This document shows, one piece after another, positions 1 to 5,605 of a stretch of 5,605 nucleotides of DNA. Source of the DNA: Deltaproteobacteria bacterium (GTDB lineage Bacteria > Desulfobacterota > Desulfobacteria > Desulfobacterales > ETH-SRB1); assembly GCA_003647525.1 (NCBI GenBank), contig QMMZ01000168.1, positions 1 to 5,605 on the forward strand, given 5' to 3'. Numbering within the stretch: the stretch's first letter is position 1; every line of letters starts with the position of its first letter. The translations under genes were made by a program, and so were the position numbers. The notes below the pieces were generated by a model. That model searched no databases, was not told the origin of the DNA, and worked only from the letters and a program-made list of their open reading frames with translations.

Positions 1-39
1 ATGATTGAAGTTTCATGACAGCAGCCAATAATCGACAAG

Positions 40-1992
40 TCATTGGCAATGTAAGCAGAGGGCTTTTTTTTTATAACGAAGTCGCATTCGAAGTAGAAAG
101 TGTAACCCCAAAAAAACAAATATCATGTGGCGGTGCCAAGCTGGCCAGGAACGATGTTCGTAATTCCCCATGCCCAAATATGATTTGCCTTCTTGAAAAC
201 ATTGCTCAATCGGCCATCGCATATTGGATGCCTTTACAAGCTCTTGAAATTTAATCCGCCGTGGCGCATTGGAAATAGCATACTGGATTTGTCCATCTGA
301 ATTTTTTCTCATAAACAACCACCTTTCTTTTCCTTCCGGCAAATTTTTTCGGCTTAAATAAATCCTTACTCTGGCTACTTCCGCTGTGATTGGCCCTTTG
401 GTGCCTTCTGCCAATATAACAGGCATCCAATGCAGTCGATGAGAGTTTGCGATTTCAGATACTTTTCTTGGTTTAGGCTGGCCTGACAAGAGTTTCATTT
501 TCGTTGGGCGGGGACCACGTCCTTTATATTCAGGTAGCCCAATTTTAGGTTTTCGAGTAAACACTTTACTATCAGATCGTATGTGTGCAAAATAATAAAT
601 ATCTTCTGGCAACTCATCCAAAAAGGAACTGTCAGAACCAAAGGTTGCATCACAACCAATCCATTTAGCCTGATAAAGCCCACTTTTTTTGATCTGGTCA
701 ATCAAATCCAGGGCGATTTCCAGTTTGGTCTGGAAACAAAGGTCTTCGGGAACCCAATTTTGTTGGCAGCGTTTTTTATTTGCTTCATCGAACCATTTTT
801 CAGGCATGTACAATTGACCATTTAAAAGGCCATACCCTTTACAACTAGAGTAACCAACAAAAACACCGGATTGACAATTTTCGATTTTGCCCCTTTCCCC
901 ACAATATTGACGGGCAACACCGACAGATTCCTTTCCTTTCTTAACAAACTCACTGCTGTCAAGATTGATCATCCCGTTAGGATCACTGATCTGCTCAGAC
1001 AAGAGTTGTTGATGGGTCATGAGCATTGCCTGATGATTCCATTTGCAATTTTTTAAGAATCGCTGCAATGAACGAACAGATTCTTCTCCTAAAAATTCCA
1101 AGGCTATGGGTTCAACGGATTTAGCTTGTGAATTGCTGATAAGGCCGGATAGATATGTTATTGCTAAACGTCTGTGCTCGATACGCCCATAGCAATCAAA
1201 AAATTGCTCATGAAATTTTATAAGTTCATTTGACATGGTGCGGATGTCATCCTGGGTGAGACTAAGGTCAGATACCAATCCGGGATGCCATTGGCTGTGG
1301 GATAATATCATTTTCAACTCCTCCAGTTTATATTGTGATTGTGGAGGGCTTTGAAAAAAACTAACCATTTTTTGTCTGCAACCGATAATGTCTCTGAATT
1401 TTGATTCTAATGCATAAAGATAAATCTCCTTTGGTTTGCCATGATAAATATAGCTGTTTCCTTTTTTACCACTGCCGTATGTTTGGCCAACATAAGTCCA
1501 GTTAGCGGCTTTGTAGATGGTTCCCTTAAACTTTTCCGGATCTACGAAAGTCTCTAACAACAGCAGCCGTTTCCCAAAATTTTTTCCCCAGTCTTTTTTT
1601 AAACTGCGAACACAACGGGAAAGCACATAAGAGGCTAAATTTTTGATTTGTACCCATGGTACGATTAGAAAGCGGCTGTTACACACCAAACAACTTAAAA
1701 AAATTTTACGTTGAGCATCGGACCATCCAATATAGGCATCCCGTGTTCTCAATTTCAGTGCGGGAGCACTGAATGACAATGCAGCGACTGGTTGATTTTT
1801 TATGAATGCCATATATTTCAGGCGATGTCCTAAAAGTTTCTTGTAACCGAGATAATGGTACCTGCTTACAAGCTGATCCCATGCAGACTCAAATGGTGAA
1901 AGGCTTACCATTCTGATATCAATGGTGAAGGTATCAACAGTACCGTTTATTGGTTTTGTATTTACAGCATGTTTCGATTTGATATCCAGCAT
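40..1992 (-). CDS. DruA-like (DUF4338) / IS701-type DDE transposase fusion protein
   Basis: A 650-residue protein in two parts. Residues about 30-205 match my memory of the DUF4338/DruA family: YHYLGY near 46-50, IGWSDAQR at 88-95, NSRFLIVPWV near 105-114, KNLAS at 117-121, LLETFVDPEKFKGT at 145-158 and ANWTYVGQTYGSGK at 163-176. Residues about 340-640 look like an IS701-type DDE transposase: LDSSEF then KKGKESVGVARQYCG (D345), GCDATFG (D448), and RWPIEQCFQEGKSYLG with the third acid at E597, followed by YEHRSWPAWHRHM. These would catalyse DNA cleavage and strand transfer. IS701 transposases usually have about 400 residues, so the extra length is the N-terminal domain. The frame is unbroken. 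The ATG is preceded by GGAG (plus-strand 2003-2006) with a 10-nt gap, which supports the start. It is divergent from the recombinase operon. DruA is named from the Druantia phage-defence system, but here transposition is the likelier role, with the N-terminal domain perhaps binding DNA (inference). Confidence 0.88.
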   Translation of the reverse strand: MLDIKSKHAVNTKPINGTVDTFTIDIRMVSLSPFESAWDQLVSRYHYLGYKKLLGHRLKYMAFIKNQPVAALSFSAPALKLRTRDAYIGWSDAQRKIFLSCLVCNSRFLIVPWVQIKNLASYVLSRCVRSLKKDWGKNFGKRLLLLETFVDPEKFKGTIYKAANWTYVGQTYGSGKKGNSYIYHGKPKEIYLYALESKFRDIIGCRQKMVSFFQSPPQSQYKLEELKMILSHSQWHPGLVSDLSLTQDDIRTMSNELIKFHEQFFDCYGRIEHRRLAITYLSGLISNSQAKSVEPIALEFLGEESVRSLQRFLKNCKWNHQAMLMTHQQLLSEQISDPNGMINLDSSEFVKKGKESVGVARQYCGERGKIENCQSGVFVGYSSCKGYGLLNGQLYMPEKWFDEANKKRCQQNWVPEDLCFQTKLEIALDLIDQIKKSGLYQAKWIGCDATFGSDSSFLDELPEDIYYFAHIRSDSKVFTRKPKIGLPEYKGRGPRPTKMKLLSGQPKPRKVSEIANSHRLHWMPVILAEGTKGPITAEVARVRIYLSRKNLPEGKERWLFMRKNSDGQIQYAISNAPRRIKFQELVKASNMRWPIEQCFQEGKSYLGMGNYEHRSWPAWHRHMIFVFLGLHFLLRMRLRYKKKALCLHCQ

Positions 1993-2056
1993 AAATCAGT
2001 TTCTCCAGAATGCCGAAATTGTTGAGGCGACTATTTGAAGAACATACGTGCCCTTT

Positions 2057-2074
2057 TCTGTTTATATAAACAGA
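2057..2074. repeat. Perfect 18-bp palindrome, possible operator
   Basis: TCTGTTTATATAAACAGA equals its own reverse complement with no mismatch and no spacer. It covers the candidate -10 of the transposase gene, so a dimeric protein bound here could repress that gene. It is not followed by a T-run that would suggest a terminator. An 8-bp inverted repeat (TTGAAGAA at 2035-2042 and TTCTTCAA at 2103-2110) brackets it loosely. The function is inferred from position. Confidence 0.6.
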
Positions 2075-2090
2075 TTTAAGAGAGAGACAA
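2061..2090 (-). promoter_or_regulatory. Candidate promoter for the DruA-transposase gene
   Basis: On the minus strand, TTGTCT (plus-strand 2085-2090) is followed after 18 bp by TATAAA (plus-strand 2061-2066), a fair match to a sigma-70 promoter (4/6 and 5/6). It would start transcription about 60 bp before the transposase ATG. The -10 lies inside an 18-bp palindrome. Assigned from sequence match only; AT-rich DNA often gives chance matches. Confidence 0.4.
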
Positions 2091-2152
2091 AAAAGGCTGA
2101 AATTCTTCAATATGCCCTTATAACTCACTTGTATCGCATCTATCAGCAAAAG

Positions 2153-2181
2153 TCTACAAAAAAATGCCGCTGTAGTATTAA
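2153..2181 (+). promoter_or_regulatory. Weak candidate promoter for the recombinase trio
   Basis: TCTACA (2153-2158), 17 bp, then TATTAA (2176-2181): both boxes match the sigma-70 consensus at 4 of 6 positions with ideal spacing, about 30 bp upstream of the first recombinase ATG. The match is poor, so expression may be weak or driven from elsewhere. A strong ribosome binding site follows: AAGGAG at 2197-2202, 8 nt before the ATG. Confidence 0.25.
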
Positions 2182-2210
2182 GAAATTAATTTTAAAAAGG
2201 AGAAGAAGAC

Positions 2211-3452
2211 ATGATTAATCAATTCTTTAAAGATCCAAAAACAATTCTGCGCATGCACGAAGGTCCAATAGGGACCCACATTAACATTTATGCAAAATTT
2301 TTATGTGATCAGGGTTACTCTCGTCAGTCATCCTGTTCCCAGCTTCGCCTGATAGCAAATTTCAGCAAATGGCTTCAACTGCAGAATATTAAAGTTGAAG
2401 ATATCAGCCATAAAATAATTGATAAGTATCTCAAATATAGAAAACAGTTCGTAAAAATAAATCGTGGTGATCAATTTGCTTTAAATAGACTTTTGGATAT
2501 TTTGGATGGACTGGGGATCTCTTGTCGTAAAGTTATAAACAAGGCCAAAAGTGAATACCAACAGGTGGAAGATGATTTCAAAAATTATTTATTTAATGAA
2601 CGTAATCTTGCACCTGCAACCGTTGTAAACTACCTGCCTATTGTGCATAAGTTTCTGTTTGAGCGATTTGGTAATAATCCAATCCGATTTAATAGCTTGC
2701 ATGCCAGAGATATTACCGGATTTATTCTACGCCATGCTTCAAATTACAGCAATAAGCGGGCCCAATTAATGGTGACAGCAATCCGTGGATTTTTAAGATA
2801 TCTGTTACTTCAGAAAAAAATTATTACAGATTTGTCAGCATGCGTGCCTACAGTTCCATGTTGGCAACTATCAACAATACCAAAGTATTTGCAGCCTGAA
2901 CAAGTTCAAACCATATTAAAATATTGTAACAACAGGCAAGCCCCTGTGGGGATTAGAAATTATGCAATACTACTCTTATTGGCACGACTTGGCCTTCGTG
3001 CCTGTGAAGTTATAGCTATAGAATTGGAAGACATAGAATGGGAAACAGGTCACATCAATATACGAGGAAAAGGAGGAGGAAAAGTTCGATTTCCCTTACC
3101 GAAAGATGTCGGTGAAGCTATTGCCGATTATTTGAAAAATGGACGACCACGATGTCTGACACGACATGTTTTTGTTCGTCAGTACGCACCTATTCGAAAA
3201 ATTGGCAATTCCAGTACTATTTCATCAATAGTAAGGCGTGCCATTATACATACAGGGATCAACTCACATCATAAAGGAGCCCATTTATTTCGACACACAC
3301 TAGCTACTCAGATGCTCCGACAAGGTGCCTCGCTTGCTGAAATTGGTGAACTCTTACGGCATCAGAGTCCAAAGACCACGCTTATCTATGCAAAGGTAGA
3401 TATAACAGCATTAAAAATACTTGCACAACCCTGGCCTGGAGGTGACTTATGA
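2211..3452 (+). CDS. ritA: Tyrosine recombinase, first of RIT trio (RitA-like)
   Basis: A 413-residue site-specific recombinase of the tyrosine (phage integrase) family, which breaks and rejoins DNA through a 3'-phosphotyrosyl link. The C-terminal catalytic domain (about 225-400) carries R263 in ARLGLRACEV, the beta-hairpin lysine K287 in RGKGGGK, H358 and R361 in HLFRH, H384 in LLRHQSPKTT and the nucleophile Y393 in LIYAK. Upstream are two helical stretches: residues about 20-80, and a more typical SAM-like core-binding domain at about 120-205 (EDDFKNYLFNERNLAP onward). The protein is thus roughly 80-100 residues longer than a plain XerC/D type, and the extra N-terminal segment may bind DNA or partners. 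The start is supported by AAGGAG 8 nt upstream. The gene overlaps the next by 4 bp. The symbol follows RIT naming and gene order; assignment to the exact subfamily is from position and general look. Confidence 0.9.
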   Translation: MINQFFKDPKTILRMHEGPIGTHINIYAKFLCDQGYSRQSSCSQLRLIANFSKWLQLQNIKVEDISHKIIDKYLKYRKQFVKINRGDQFALNRLLDILDGLGISCRKVINKAKSEYQQVEDDFKNYLFNERNLAPATVVNYLPIVHKFLFERFGNNPIRFNSLHARDITGFILRHASNYSNKRAQLMVTAIRGFLRYLLLQKKIITDLSACVPTVPCWQLSTIPKYLQPEQVQTILKYCNNRQAPVGIRNYAILLLLARLGLRACEVIAIELEDIEWETGHINIRGKGGGKVRFPLPKDVGEAIADYLKNGRPRCLTRHVFVRQYAPIRKIGNSSTISSIVRRAIIHTGINSHHKGAHLFRHTLATQMLRQGASLAEIGELLRHQSPKTTLIYAKVDITALKILAQPWPGGDL

Positions 3453-4381
3453 AAACGCTTCATGACGGTGTGGAAGAATATGTTAATATGCGCCGAGCAC
3501 TGGGGTTTAAATTGGATCGACCAGGCAGATTGCTTTTTGATTTTGTTTCTTTTATGCAAGAGGAAGATGCCTCTCATATCACAACGGAGTTGGCTCTACG
3601 CTGGGCTAAAAAGCCCAAAAGCTGTCAGCCTTCATGGTGGAGCCAACGGCTCTCCTGTGTGAGGGGGTTTGCACAATATTGGAGTGCCATAGATACTCGT
3701 ACAGAGATTCCACCCCTTGATCTTTTACCCAGTCAATATAAACGGCGTCCTCCCTATATCTATACAAATAGAGAAATTAAAAAATTACTTGGTGCGGCAA
3801 AAGATCTCCCGCTTAAATCAGGTATCCGAAGATGGACATACTATACCCTATTCGGACTATTGGTGGTGACTGGGCTTCGAATAAGCGAGGCCATTTCTCT
3901 TAAGTGTGAAGACGTGGATTTAGAAGAGAGTATATTAACAATTCAGGAGAGCAAATTTAAAAAATCCCGTCTGGTCCCTATTCACAAATCAACATGCAAC
4001 AAACTCAAACAGTATGCGCATAAACGGGAACATTTTTATAATAGATATTCTGCCCCTTATTTTTTTATATCTGATAGTGGCCGGCCATTAACTTGTAATA
4101 TTGTTCAGTGGACATTCGTGAAAATTTCACATCAAATTGGATTAAGAGGCCCATCTGACAGTTTTGGACCTCGGATACATGATATGCGCCATCGATTTGC
4201 CGTGACTACACTATTGAATTGGTATCGATCTGGTCTGAATGTAGAACGACACATTCCTACACTTTCAACATATCTTGGTCATGTCAATGTATGCGATACA
4301 TACTGGTACCTGTCTGCCGTACCAGAGTTACTATCCCTGGCTGGGAACCGACTTGAAAAAAGGTGGGAGGCGTTGATATGA
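3449..4381 (+). CDS. ritB: Tyrosine recombinase, second of RIT trio (RitB-like)
   Basis: A 310-residue tyrosine recombinase. The N-terminal helical region (about 1-95, with GFKLDRPGRLLFDFVSFM at 19-36) would be the core-binding domain. The catalytic domain runs from about 105 to 295: R144 in TGLRISEA, probable lysine K169 in ESKFKKSRLVP, H244 and R247 in HDMRHRFA, H278 in TYLGH, and Y287 in DTYWYL, nine residues after H278 as in XerD-type enzymes. The TYWYL form of the tyrosine motif is, to my memory, usual in this branch. Its ATG overlaps the stop of the first gene as ATGA at 3449-3452, and GGAGGTGA lies just upstream inside the first gene, so translation is probably coupled. It likely acts with its two neighbours to move the element; how the three divide the work is not evident from sequence. 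Confidence 0.9.
   Translation: MKTLHDGVEEYVNMRRALGFKLDRPGRLLFDFVSFMQEEDASHITTELALRWAKKPKSCQPSWWSQRLSCVRGFAQYWSAIDTRTEIPPLDLLPSQYKRRPPYIYTNREIKKLLGAAKDLPLKSGIRRWTYYTLFGLLVVTGLRISEAISLKCEDVDLEESILTIQESKFKKSRLVPIHKSTCNKLKQYAHKREHFYNRYSAPYFFISDSGRPLTCNIVQWTFVKISHQIGLRGPSDSFGPRIHDMRHRFAVTTLLNWYRSGLNVERHIPTLSTYLGHVNVCDTYWYLSAVPELLSLAGNRLEKRWEALI
4362..4370 (+). promoter_or_regulatory. Ribosome binding site deciding the start of the third recombinase
   Basis: GGTGGGAGG lies inside the end of the second recombinase gene, 7 nt before the ATG at 4378. An in-frame GTG at 4363 would make a protein 5 residues longer, but it sits inside this Shine-Dalgarno stretch. The ATG also reproduces the ATGA overlap seen at the first junction, so 4378 is the better start. 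Confidence 0.75.
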
Positions 4382-5376
4382 AAACCAACAACATTTTCCC
4401 AGCCCTGCTTGAAACATTTTTTACAGATCGGCTTATAGCTCAAAAATGTGTAAGCCCCAACACTGTTGCTTCGTATCGTGATACTTTCCGATTATTGTTG
4501 CAATTTGCACACAAACGCCTGAAGAAGCAACCATGTTGTTTAACGCTGGATGCCCTGGATGCATCTCTCATTTGTGATTTTCTTGATGATATTGAAAAGA
4601 ATCGCCAAAATGTTGCGCGTAGCCGCAATCTCCGGTTGACAGCAATTCGTTCATTTTTTAAATATGTATCATTTCAGGAACCAAGTTACACAGCACATAT
4701 TCAACGGATTCTATCAATACCAAGTAAAAAACAACAACGAAAACTGATTGCTTTTTTAACACGCCCTGAAATCAATGCGCTATTAGCTGTGCCAGATAAA
4801 AAAACATGGATTGGCCGTCGCGATCATGCTTTTTTAATGCTGGCAATACAGACAGGGCTCCGTCTTTCAGAAATGACAAATCTTAAATGGAAAGATATAG
4901 TTTTAGGCAATGGTGCTCATGCCCGATGCCACGGGAAAGGGCGCAAAGAACGTTGTACACCATTGACAAAACAGACTGTTAAAGTAATGAAAGCTTGGCT
5001 TCGTGAACAAAATGGAAAATCTGAAGACATCACATTCCCAAGCGTACGTAGTGGGCAACTCAGCTCTGATGCTGTTCAGTATCTTGTTTCAAAACATGCT
5101 AAAAATGCAAAATTATTGTGCTCATCCTTAAAAAAGAAACGAGTGTCTCCCCATGTACTTCGCCATACGACAGCAATGGAATTACTTCAGGCAGGTATAG
5201 ACCGCTCGGTTATTGCTCTTTGGCTCGGTCATGAATCTGTGGAAACTACGCAAATTTATTTTGATGCTAATCTTGCCATTAAAGAGGAAATTTTGAGAAA
5301 AACAATGCCAATAAATACAAAACCAGGACGTTACAAAGCAGATGATAAACTGCTGAGTTTTCTAAAAAACCTTTAG
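4378..5376 (+). CDS. ritC: Tyrosine recombinase, third of RIT trio (RitC-like)
   Basis: A 332-residue tyrosine recombinase of XerC/D-like build. The N-terminal SAM-like core-binding domain spans about 8-100 (LLETFFTDRLIAQKCVSPNTVASYRDTF region). The catalytic domain spans about 125-300: R162 in QTGLRLSEM, K187 in CHGKGRKER, H259 and R262 in SPHVLRHTTAMELL, H285 in LWLGHESVETTQ, and Y294 in IYFDA. A roughly 30-residue tail follows the usual C-terminal helix. Of the three it looks closest to standard integrases. It overlaps the second gene by ATGA at 4378-4381 and ends 13 bp before the first repeat of the right-end array, so the operon runs directly into the presumed recombination site. Confidence 0.9.
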   Translation: MKTNNIFPALLETFFTDRLIAQKCVSPNTVASYRDTFRLLLQFAHKRLKKQPCCLTLDALDASLICDFLDDIEKNRQNVARSRNLRLTAIRSFFKYVSFQEPSYTAHIQRILSIPSKKQQRKLIAFLTRPEINALLAVPDKKTWIGRRDHAFLMLAIQTGLRLSEMTNLKWKDIVLGNGAHARCHGKGRKERCTPLTKQTVKVMKAWLREQNGKSEDITFPSVRSGQLSSDAVQYLVSKHAKNAKLLCSSLKKKRVSPHVLRHTTAMELLQAGIDRSVIALWLGHESVETTQIYFDANLAIKEEILRKTMPINTKPGRYKADDKLLSFLKNL

Positions 5377-5389
5377 AGATAACCCTTCA

Positions 5390-5403
5390 GACTATGCCGA
5401 ATG
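5390..5403 (+). repeat. 14-bp inverted repeat, left arm
   Basis: GACTATGCCGAATG; its exact reverse complement is at 5466-5479, 62 bp further on. It contains the 11-bp motif ACTATGCCGAA (5391-5401), the first of five copies in this end region. It is a plausible recombinase binding arm by position and symmetry, not by known site homology. Confidence 0.75.
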
Positions 5404-5465
5404 AATTTTATTATTGTTTGAACAATCTCCTGTGTTTTCATATATATATTTGGCATTTAAAATAA

Positions 5466-5479
5466 CATTCGGCATAGTC
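5466..5479 (-). repeat. 14-bp inverted repeat, right arm
   Basis: CATTCGGCATAGTC, the perfect reverse complement of 5390-5403. The 62-bp spacer between the arms is AT-rich, including a TATATATA run, and has no gene. The pair could form a long-looped hairpin in RNA, but the loop is too long for an ordinary terminator. Confidence 0.75.
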
Positions 5480-5484
5480 CGGGA

Positions 5485-5495
5485 CTCGACATAGT
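5485..5495 (-). repeat. Third motif copy with one mismatch
   Basis: CTCGACATAGT differs at one position from CTCGGCATAGT, the inverted motif found at 5511-5521. It faces the plus-oriented copy at 5500-5510 across a 4-bp gap (GACG), giving the inner inverted repeat CATAGT-GACG-ACTATG at 5490-5505. Confidence 0.6.
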
Positions 5496-5526
5496 GACGA
5501 CTATGCCGAGCTCGGCATAGTCGTCA
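5495..5526. repeat. Perfect 32-bp palindrome at RIT right end
   Basis: Left arm TGACGACTATGCCGAG (5495-5510) is followed without spacer by its exact reverse complement (5511-5526). The arms contain motif copies four and five in head-to-head orientation. RIT elements are described with palindromic or inverted-repeat ends, and this one abuts a broken gene, so it probably marks the right terminus and recombination site (inference). A T-rich run (TTCTTTT, 5527-5533) follows, so it might incidentally act as a terminator for the trio, but that run belongs to the coding sequence of the neighbouring fragment. Confidence 0.85.
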
Positions 5527-5605
5527 TTCTTTTGCCACACATATGCTGGAGAATAATGTCAATATTTACAGGGTGAAAGATCTAATGGGGCATGCTGATA
5601 TTAAA
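5522..5605 (+). pseudogene. 3' fragment of another tyrosine recombinase, cut at box II
   Basis: In this frame the sequence reads RHSFATHMLENN, then VNIYRVKDLMGHADIK, and continues past the window. This is the typical tyrosine recombinase segment from the second catalytic arginine (HxLRH box) to the GH motif that precedes the tyrosine. The reading frame is open back to 5498 but meets a stop at 5495-5497, and codons before 5522 lie in the palindrome and do not resemble an integrase, so the gene has lost its 5' part here. The only in-frame ATG (5543) is inside the conserved motif and is not a plausible start. It is not a copy of any of the three trio proteins; the sequence resembles XerC/D- or integron/IS91-associated-type integrases. 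Most likely this is the target gene the RIT element entered. Confidence 0.8.

Larger units (their letters stand above)
40..2090 (-). mobile_element. Insertion-sequence-like element carrying the DruA-DDE transposase (ends not resolved)
   Basis: An intact DDE transposase gene with its own candidate promoter argues for an insertion sequence. The coordinates cover only the gene and that promoter. I could not find convincing terminal inverted repeats: only 39 bp lie beyond the stop codon before the window edge, and comparing them with 1993-2210 gives only short matches such as ACTTGT. The left end may lie outside the window and the right end is probably somewhere between about 2090 and 2195. It could also be cargo or a neighbour of the RIT element rather than a separate insertion. 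Confidence 0.5.
2211..5526 (+). mobile_element. RIT (recombinase in trio) element
   Basis: Three different tyrosine recombinases of 413, 310 and 332 residues lie head to tail with 4-bp overlaps, followed by a palindromic, repeat-rich non-coding end. This matches the described RIT architecture, in which three such genes are bounded by inverted or palindromic ends. All three proteins keep the full R-K-H-R-H-Y catalytic set, so the element looks intact in its coding part. The right boundary is placed at the outer edge of the 32-bp palindrome, where a broken recombinase gene begins. The left boundary is unknown; the first start codon is used as a minimum, and the true end must lie upstream in 1993-2210 or beyond the DruA-transposase gene. 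Confidence 0.82.

Noticed and set aside
1..39. Possible terminal inverted repeat or 5' half of the interrupted recombinase at the left edge
   Set aside because: All frames were read and none resembles an integrase. Matches to 1993-2210 are limited to six bases or so, not enough for a terminal repeat.
15..254. Plus-strand 79-residue open frame
   Set aside because: It lies antisense to the conserved C-terminal end of the transposase and shows no recognisable protein features.
40..1992. Druantia anti-phage defence operon
   Set aside because: No DruB-E partner or helicase gene is present, and the DruA-like domain is fused to a transposase, so a mobile-element role fits better.
1934..2149. Minus-strand 71-residue open frame upstream of the transposase
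   Set aside because: It overlaps the transposase start in another frame, matches no family I know, and covers the candidate promoter and palindrome, so it is most likely chance.
2154..2175. CTACA...TGTAG inverted repeat upstream of the first recombinase
   Set aside because: A 5-bp stem with a 12-nt loop is expected by chance in AT-rich DNA and does not share the right-end motif.
5390..5526. CRISPR-like array
   Set aside because: The repeats are only 11 bp, are in both orientations and have irregular spacing, unlike the regular direct repeats and spacers of CRISPR.

Overview
The window is an AT-rich piece of bacterial accessory DNA made almost entirely of mobile-element genes. No housekeeping gene, tRNA or rRNA is visible. 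Strong AGGAG-type ribosome binding sites and 4-bp ATGA overlaps between genes indicate a bacterium. The mix of a DruA-type transposase and a recombinase trio loosely suggests an anaerobic Gram-negative such as Desulfobacterota, but that is a guess from family distribution and nothing in the window is diagnostic.

Layout. (1) Positions 40-1992, minus strand: a 650-residue protein joining an N-terminal DUF4338/DruA-like domain to a C-terminal IS701-type DDE transposase with all three acidic residues in place. (2) Positions 1993-2210: a 218-bp divergent intergenic region. It holds a candidate transposase promoter whose -10 lies inside a perfect 18-bp palindrome, and a weak candidate promoter plus a strong ribosome binding site for the rightward operon. 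(3) Positions 2211-5376, plus strand: three consecutive, mutually different and apparently intact tyrosine recombinases, each overlapping the next by 4 bp. This is the arrangement of a RIT (recombinase in trio) element. (4) Positions 5377-5526: a non-coding right end with five copies of an 11-bp motif (ACTATGCCGAR) in both orientations, including a perfect 32-bp palindrome and a perfect 14-bp inverted repeat. (5) Positions 5522-5605: directly against, and slightly overlapping, that palindrome is the 3' part of a fourth, unrelated tyrosine recombinase gene. It begins at its catalytic box II (RHSFATH) and runs off the window.

The simplest reading is that the RIT element, mobilised by its three co-translated recombinases acting at the motif array, sits inside another tyrosine recombinase gene and cuts it at active-site codons. 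The DruA-transposase lies to the left, either as a separate insertion that replaced or displaced the left RIT end or as neighbouring or passenger DNA. No matching palindromic left end and no 5' half of the interrupted recombinase is visible here. The most noteworthy points are the DruA-DDE fusion, the palindromic motif array, and the junction exactly at another recombinase's catalytic codons.
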